A DNA stretch of 64,000 nt from Stenocarpella maydis. Taxonomy: Eukaryota; Ascomycota; Sordariomycetes; Diaporthales; Diaporthaceae. The stretch is from positions 34,705 through 98,704 of the forward strand of contig NQMI01000158.1 of NCBI GenBank assembly GCA_002270565.1, written 5' to 3'. How positions within the stretch are numbered: position 1 is the first letter of the stretch; the number at the start of each line of letters is the position of its first letter. This document shows, piece by piece, positions 57,401-64,000 of the stretch. The notes beneath the pieces were generated by a model. It made no database searches. It was given only the letters and a program-made list of their open reading frames with translations, and was not told the DNA's origin. The position numbers and the translations under genes were made by a program.

Positions 57401-58930
57401 TGCAGTAGGACCGCTTGAAGCTGAGAGGGGTCAGTGTGTTGAACGACAAAACAGATCATTACCAAAGCGTGACCCCTGCGGTATGCAGGATTCCCTCCCT
57501 CCCAGGCTTCTGGACGGCAGAGCAGCCTTGACTCTTTGGATGCGGCCAGCAGACGCCACGCGTGAACGACAGCGATGACGACGAAGAAAACTGGTGAAAT
57601 GGCACGACGTCCCCGCACGCCCGGCAAAACCAGCACTACCGACAGAGGAGCCGTGTCGCTGCCAGAAAGCCCCAATACCCCTCAGGGAGGGAATGGAAGG
57701 CTTCTTCCCAAGACCCCGGTTCCCTCTCCACGGCCCGCAGAATATGGAGGGAGAAGTCGGCATTTCCAGGTCTTGGGCGCGGTGGACAACTCCTCGAGGT
57801 GGCGTAGGTTCCGCAGGCGTGCGCGGCTACCCGCCGATGCGAGTACCTTTGAACTGACCCTGTGGTAGATGAATGTGGCTCCGTGGGGAGCGGTCGCAGC
57901 ATGCGATGGTATCGTGGCGGTGCTGGATGCCCTTGATGGGTGACGATGTGTAGAGGTAGACTGGAGCTGGGGTAGACGAGCAACGACATGAAGCTCGCGA
58001 GATCACGTGGTGGCTCGTGCACTACGCCAAGCCAGGAAAGTGGTGGCTGGTCTGAAGGCCGGGTTCGGTTGGGGGGGGGGAGAAGGCGATGGGAATGCTC
58101 TCCTAACCCTGAGTCTGTCAACCCGCAACTCATGTGTCCAAGGACAGGTCACAGCATCCTTTCTGACGACCGCTTCGGCATGTATTGTGGCTTCTCAAAT
58201 CATTGATGCTTGAACATGCTCGCGGGTCACTCAATTTGCAACCCAACGGAGTCGTAGTACCTGCTACCAGTGCTAAAAAGAAAAACAAAGGGAAGAAGGC
58301 CCCAGCATAAAATAAGTAAAGCGGAACAGACTTTCTTATAGTGCAACCCAACAGGGTCACTGACACCCGCTTCTGCGTATGCGGCCACGCATTCGTAACC
58401 CCTCCCCTCCGTCAGAAGATGATGTCGACAAGCTACATATGTACTTTGCCCAATTTGCGAGAGACGAGTCATCTTGGCTCGAGATTTCTAGAATCGGACT
58501 TCGAAATTGCAGTTTGTAGATGGCGTCTACAAGGTTTTAGTACCTATGACGCGGTCCGTAACTAGTTGGATTCGTTCTTTATCCGGTCACAATACCTTTT
58601 AAAAAAAGAATAAAAGCTGAGGCGGTCCCTTCATACAGTCGTAAACGCCCAAAGACCCAGATTTCGATAATCACATAATACAATGACCCGTAACTAGTAC
58701 TACCGCTTTTACAAGTAACTGGCCATGTCCGCTATGCCATGGTTACATGCCAGCCAACACTTATTAGTGTTGGCTAAGCAAAGCATGTATGTACGTAGAG
58801 TGAAGGTTCTGCTCAAGTATATGCTACCCAGGTACCCAGGTAGCCAATTGGATCACGTGACCCCCAAACAAGAGCACATTGTCCCTGCAGTTTATATGTA
58901 TATTAAATGCTGTGCTACTTGGCCCTCCTT
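57401..58930. other. Intergenic region
   Basis: About 1.5 kb. It contains a G-run near 58071-58080 and a hairpin (listed separately). Open frames up to 165 codons on both strands overlap and show no family features. It contains the coiled-coil gene promoter and the 3' flank of the GMC oxidoreductase gene. Confidence 0.4.
58752..58775. repeat. Perfect 10-bp hairpin near the end of the GMC gene
   Basis: AGCCAACACT and AGTGTTGGCT form a perfect stem around a TATT loop. It lies about 155 bp downstream of the GMC oxidoreductase stop codon, so it could act in the transcript 3' end, but that is inference. Confidence 0.8.
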
Positions 58931-61109
58931 CTAGGTGGCGTACCCCCACTTCTTGATAATAATTTCAGCAGCCTGGACAAGTTGTTAGCAACAGTTCCTT
59001 CTTCGCAAGATGAATGTAGTGTATGAGAAACAAGACTCACCTTCTCACCAATTGCATATGCCGTTGTCGTCGTATGAGCAGCCGGTATCGTAGGGATGAT
59101 GGAGCAATCAGCAACACGGAGACCAAAAATACCATACACGGCCAGACTGGAGTCAACAACACCTCCCCTCTCTCGCGGAAGCATAGCAGCTGTGCAACAG
59201 GGATGCATCAGAGACTGAATGACGGTATCCTTGACAAATTCAATCAGAGAATCGTGCTCAGTGACATGTGAACCTGGAGCCACCTCAACGGCATTGCGCT
59301 CCTTCCAAACGTCGGTGGAGTAGACCCGACGGAAGTAGTCAACGTAGGTAGCCATGATGTCGAGATCCACAGGGTTAGAACCCGTGGCGTAGTTGACGAT
59401 TGGGGTAGCGTCGTGGTCGGAAGAGTTCAGGACGACGGAGCCGCGGCTCAGAGGCTTCAGGAGGAACGCAGTACGAGGGCCGCCGGTGGCGAACGGCATT
59501 TCGAGTACCGGGCGCTCGGGATGCTCTAGAGCCCTGGCAAGGACCTCGAGCTGGGCGAGATAGCCGTGCTGCACGGTCTCTGCGGCGGCTGGTGGTAGGT
59601 ACTGAAGAGCAGAGCGGTCTCTGATCTGCGCTCGGATTCCGGCGACGATGCTCCCCCACTGGGGAGTCACATCCCGGAGGGATTGGTAGGCGGCGCTGTT
59701 GCCCATGGCGAGGGTATAAGGACCACGCGCGGGGCGCTCACGGAATTGAGCAACGGCCTCGGCGGCGAAGGTCTCGTTTGTATCGATGTCAGACTCATCG
59801 GGTGAAGGAGCATCGTGGTGGAAAACAATTGGCACGCCACAGTGATCTTGAAAGTTCTGGCCTACGCCGGGAAGATCCTCGACAACCTCGATCCCCTCCC
59901 GTTCGAGATACCCCGCGGAAGCAACACCACTTCGCTGGAGGATCTGAGGGGTGTGGATCGCACCGGCCGAGAGGATGACCTCCCCTTTCGGGCGGATGGT
60001 CCTCACACCGCCGCCGGACACGGGGCGGAACTCAACGGCGGGGACCTGCTCTCCCCTGTCGATGACCAGACGGGTGACCTTGTGCTCGACGAGGAGGTCG
60101 AGGTTGGGCAGGCACTCAGCGATGCGGGCGTAGTGCCCAGCGCCCGCATGGGAGCGTTGCACGTCTTGGGAGTTTTGCGCGGTGGGCACCCAGCAGAGGC
60201 CGTGCTTGTCACCGCCATCGCATGTCTTGGAGTGGGTAAGGCCAAACTCTTTGTATGCATCCCAGCCGATGCCTGAATGACGTGTAAGTTCCTGCCTTGG
60301 TGCGGACGATATGCTTGCCGGTACTTGTCTTCGATTGGCTTCACTTACGGTGTACAGGCCACTGGAAGGGTGGGAATGAGGCCTCGATCGAGTCACCGGT
60401 GTAGAAGGACGAATCCCAGGTATAGCTGTACTTTGCAACAAGATCGTCGCTTGGCTCGGTGAGGAAGAGAGACTAATATGTCGTCAACCACGTCTCTTAG
60501 ATACCTTATGGCTTTATCTGGCAGACTCACCTTCTCGAAACTAGGGCCAAAGTGCTCCCAGTCCCAGCTGTCAGCGGCACCGTCAAATTGGGGGCTCCCA
60601 AGCCTCGCCCACTCGTCATAGTCGTACTTTGAACCACGGTCCAGGAACTGGCCGTTGACGGCGGATCCCCCTCCAACTGTCATACCAAGGATGACGGTGG
60701 CAGTACGGTTTTTGACGCTGGCGACAGGAGGCGAGCTAATTACGAGACGACTGGCACCGCCGCCATCCTCTGGCGGGTCGAAGAAACCAACGGTGCCTTC
60801 AATCTTACCGTACTCGATGACCAGGACGTTTTCTGTTTCAATCCGTGTTAGCAGACACCTCCGATCTGAATAGCTTCGATATCACAGCCGAGATAACCAA
60901 CTAGCTCGCAACTCACTCTTTGGGAAAGCAGCCGAGACTCGATGAGCAACAGTCAAGCCTGCAGTGCCACCACCAATGACGACAAAGTCGTACTCCTCTC
61001 GAAGCTCGGTTACCTGTCTCCTTGCCAATGAATGGGCGCGACTGGAAAGAGCCTCCACCGCGCTAGAGATTATGGACGCCCCAATGGCGACGGCCTTCAC
61101 AAGACGCAT
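58931..61109 (-). CDS. Secreted GMC-family flavin oxidoreductase
   Basis: Predicted 630-residue FAD oxidoreductase. Exons 61109-60917, 60832-60531, 60472-60349, 60272-59041, 58972-58931; introns of 84, 58, 76 and 68 bp close in phase. A signal peptide (MRLVKAVAIGASIISSAVEA) leads to YDFVVIGGGTAGLTVAHRVS, the FAD-binding GxGxxG motif. VLGMTVGGGSAVNGQ-like sequence (here ILGMTVGGGSAVNGQFLDRG) is the first GMC signature. GEVILSAGAIHTPQILQRSG is the second. The catalytic pair is His in SLMHPCCTAAMLP and His in IPAAHTTTTAYAIGEKAAE. The secreted alcohol/aldose oxidase-dehydrogenase group is the likely class; the substrate cannot be told. The last 14 codons lie in a separate exon (AAEIIIKKWGYAT). 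Confidence 0.94.
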
Positions 61110-61630
61110 GTTCTCAAAGAACAGTGGGAAAGATATGGAGAACAGGAAGAAGAGAGCTTTGTAAAAATGCGATTACTCTTGTTGGGGACAGGGCATTCAA
61201 TGTGAGGCTTCGGGTGTTCAACATATCGAAGTGGTTACGCCCTACAGCTGTCCGTCCGCTCGTCTAGTATGGTCAATAAAGATACTCGAGCATCTTCTTT
61301 GACTCTCAGCATACACTAGCCTGTTGTACCTTTATAGACACGCAGTTCTTTGATTGATAACGGTGTTCTTGGGAGTAAGCTGCCAAGGCTCCCGAGGTCC
61401 TTGACCCCTCATGTTTGCCCGTTGTGCTACCATTCTGTGACTATCATTCCTGTCTCAAATAACCCGCCAAGACGGAGATACAGAAGGACAATCAAGCCCA
61501 ATACCAAGCCAGGCTACGACAATTGCAGGTAAGTAATACCCTATGTAAGTATTCGCTGCTCTTCCAAGCCATATAAACCCTTTTCTTATTCAAATACATA
61601 TCATTTAGTCCCCCTTCTGAGTACAACGGT
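61110..61630. other. Upstream region of the GMC gene
   Basis: About 520 bp of normal composition containing the promoter of the GMC oxidoreductase. No other feature is seen. Confidence 0.4.
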
Positions 61631-63875
61631 TACTAAAGGGGCCAGCATTTATATACCCAGCATTTCTAATTAATATACCCAGCTTTTCCTATTAGCATAC
61701 TTAATATAAGAAATTAAGTATATATTATACTTATTTACCTTATATTAATAGCTGCTTAAACTCATGTTTAAGACTGACTATACATTAAGCTAAATATATA
61801 AAAAGCTTAATATAATTTATTAAGAAATAAGTTATATTAGGAAATAGGTTTATTTTAAAATCTTTAATAGTCTAATATATTTAAAGAATACTCTAATATC
61901 CTTAGTATTTATAAGATATAATTGTTCCTTGATTATACTAATTTTTACTTTTGATATTTTAATTTTTCTGAATTTGATAATATAATTAAGATAGTTATCC
62001 TTTTATACGTACTTATTATGTATCTCTAGTTTTATAAGTAGATTAGTATTTTATAGCTTCTAAAGCATCCTCTTAATATATTTTTTATAAGCTTTAAGGT
62101 TTAGTAAGAATATAAGAATATTATTACGGTATATAATAATAAAAATCTTAATATATTTATTAAGAATTAAGTTAATTTTCTTTTCTATATAACTAGTAAG
62201 AATATCTATAAAGCTTTAAAAGTTACTAAGGTAACTTGATATATAGTATATAACCCATATTATATAATATACTAAGGCAAGCTTTAGGATATAAAAGCTG
62301 CTAAAGTATTAACTATAGGTAAGAACTAAGTCCTTGCCTACTTATGCAAGAATCTTTATATAAAGATCTTATAGGCATTAGGGGATACTAAACTAAGTTT
62401 TGAACCGTATTAAATACTATTCTTAATTAGTATTATTTAGAAGAAGAACTGGCTGGGTATAATTACCTACTATATTCTTAATATATTAACCTTATTCCTT
62501 CTCTCCTTAGATAATGCTATTATGCTAAAGGTACACTTTAATAATCTTAAGGCTATTATTATATAAGAGAATAGGCTTAGAACTATGGTAATATATAAAT
62601 AGAGATATTTATTCTTTAATATTAGCTATATAAAAGCTTGAAACCGTTTTATAAAACCTAAGTTAAGATGCTGATATAGATATTTTGAATATACTTACGT
62701 AAAAAGATTACATAAGTTGATTAGAAATACTAGGTATAATAATATAAAATAGTCTGCCCTAGAGAAAATCTAGAAGTTTTATTACTATTATTAATTATAT
62801 AAATAAGACTTAAGATATTTTAAGTTCTTTATTAAAAATAAGATATACTTTAACTACTAGATTGTAATTAATATTATATAACTAGGTAATAATAATATTC
62901 TCTATATAATAGATATCGAGACTGACTTTTAAGCTAGGATATTTTTAAATTCATTCTTTATATAAAATATATAGAATACTCTCTATTAATACTAAATTTA
63001 TATATACTTTAAGACCTTTAAACTAAATATTATATAACTTAAGAATAAACTTTAAATCTAAAGAGTTCTAAAATAATACAAAGATTTTAGGGATTTTATA
63101 TAAAAATATATTAGTAAAAGCATATTAGGTAATTTAAAAAGTTATCTTAAATAAGGAAATTAGCTAAGTTATAAATAAGGAAATTATACTTCAAATAACT
63201 ACTAAAGCCCTTAATAATACTACTAACCTAAATAGCATTATACTAATTCTCTTAATCTTTAAGGCATACCCCTAAATTAATTAGGATTTACCTTCTTCTA
63301 TAGATATTACTTTTTATATAAAGATAATTTAAAAGGCAATACAAATACTCTATAAAATATATATAGAAGTAGAAATTAACTATATAATTAATACTAGAAA
63401 TAATATAGATTTATATAAGATCCTTATACTTTTAATAAGTACTAAGTTAATAATTTAAAGGGAAAAGAAAGGTTAAACTAGATTATATAAACTAAAAGCT
63501 AAAAAAGGCTATAACTTAACTATTAATATAATTAATGAGCCTTAAATATTTTATATAATATAGGTTAAAACATATTACTAGGCAGCACCTTACTTAAAAA
63601 CAATAAGAGGTAAAATTATTATATAATTAAAGCTAAATTAACCCTAAAAAAGAGGAAGACATTAAAAGAGCATTTTATAATCCTTTTATATATTCCTGAA
63701 ATAAAAGGAGATACATAACTGTAATTTAGCTCTTAAGCTTTATATAAATAATACTATCAATATATTTAAAAAGCTATGTAAGGAATTATATTCTTTAGAA
63801 CTTAATATAATTATAAATAAGAATATATCTACCTTTATATAATATAAACTTAAAAATGTATATAAAGGATTATTG
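61631..63875. mobile_element. RIP-like AT-rich transposon relic
   Basis: About 2.2 kb made almost entirely of A and T with abundant TA steps and no reading frame of note, ending abruptly into normal DNA near 63,875. Such composition is the usual result of repeat-induced point mutation. Its left end, TATACCCAGC followed by ATATAAGAAATTAAGTATAT, looks like a C-to-T degraded version of the CTACCCAGCTT...CCAGTATAAGAAATTAAGCG terminus of copy 2. It may therefore be a larger member of the same hAT-like family. I did not find its right terminus. Confidence 0.6.
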
Positions 63876-64000
63876 TTGGCTGGGTCACGTATTGCAATAC
63901 GATTGGGGGTTATGGTTAAAATTCTCTCTCTCTCTAGGAGTAGTGGGTGTAGTGGGCGTAGCCCGCCAGCTATCTCGGGCTTATATAGAGGGTAGTGGTT
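63876..64000. other. Normal-composition DNA at the right edge
   Basis: The last 125 bp are not AT-rich. They contain the perfect 14-bp palindrome CGTATTGCAATACG (63888-63901) and a short CT microsatellite. They may be the edge of another repeat continuing beyond the window. Confidence 0.35.

Noticed and set aside
57575..58133. Open frames of 97 codons (plus) and 165 codons (minus) in the 57.4-58.9 kb gap
   Set aside because: They overlap each other on opposite strands, are rich in Pro/Arg/Ser as expected for GC-rich non-coding frames, and show no domain or signal.
63888..63901. Perfect 14-bp palindrome CGTATTGCAATACG near the right edge
   Set aside because: Short, isolated, and at the window boundary; not enough context to call it a functional site.
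1..64000. CRISPR arrays, bacterial-type operons and ribosome binding sites
   Set aside because: The window is fungal nuclear DNA with spliceosomal introns. No regularly spaced repeat array of CRISPR type is present.
1..64000. Intact tRNA or rRNA genes
   Set aside because: I scanned the gaps for B-box-like GGTTCRANNC motifs paired with an A-box and saw no convincing clover-leaf. A covariance-model scan would be decisive.

Overview
The window is nuclear DNA of a filamentous ascomycete. It holds many short introns (about 50-165 bp, most GT-AG with CTAAC/CTGAC-like branch points), a non-reducing polyketide synthase with a SAT domain, fungal-only families (F-box/LRR-like, DUF8004-like, DUF7704-like, Sulfotransfer_4), and AT-rich blocks that look RIP-mutated. 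A Sordariomycete is the best guess, but genus cannot be set from the sequence alone. Gene models below were built by hand. For every multi-exon gene the exon phases close exactly, apart from the few junctions flagged as uncertain.

Layout. (1) 0-11.5 kb: edge of a secondary-metabolite cluster. A non-reducing PKS (minus strand, C-terminus beyond the left edge) is divergent from a flavin-dependent aromatic hydroxylase, which is followed by a DHA1-type exporter. The shared promoter carries five copies of a 7-bp repeat with palindromic TGATCA cores. (2) 12-19.5 kb: bifunctional thiamine enzyme (THI6 type), an isochorismatase-like hydrolase with a 16-nt microexon, a small VOC/glyoxalase protein, a glutathione-S-transferase relic, an F-box-like gene broken by one in-frame stop, and a DUF7704-like membrane protein. 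(3) 20.6-30.4 kb: an arylsulfotransferase-like membrane protein, a Sulfotransfer_4-like P-loop protein, and an 11-exon divergent protein kinase. (4) 30.4-33.3 kb: gene-free, repeat-bearing and AT-rich. (5) 33.3-45 kb: an Old Yellow Enzyme relative, then housekeeping genes (ribosomal protein eS7, dynactin p62) and a large DUF8004-like protein. (6) 45.6-61.1 kb: a 12-exon Dal5-type permease, a small conserved protein, a secreted KEHPAA-repeat protein with a coding-like stretch behind it, a short-chain dehydrogenase, a coiled-coil protein of unknown function, and a secreted GMC oxidoreductase. (7) 61.1-64 kb: mostly a strongly AT-rich, gene-dead block.

Mobile DNA. At least three non-autonomous elements (18.5, 48.9 and 55.8 kb) share terminal inverted repeats. 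Two have 8-bp target-site duplications, which fits the hAT superfamily. The AT-rich block at 61.6 kb begins with a degenerate copy of the same terminal sequence.

How the genes fit together. The PKS, hydroxylase and exporter form a plausible small pathway: make an aromatic polyketide, hydroxylate it, export it. The thiamine enzyme next to them is primary metabolism and marks a likely right boundary of the cluster inside the window. The rest of the cluster, if any, lies left of position 1. The remaining genes look like an ordinary mixture of core and accessory fungal genes, without a second obvious pathway.
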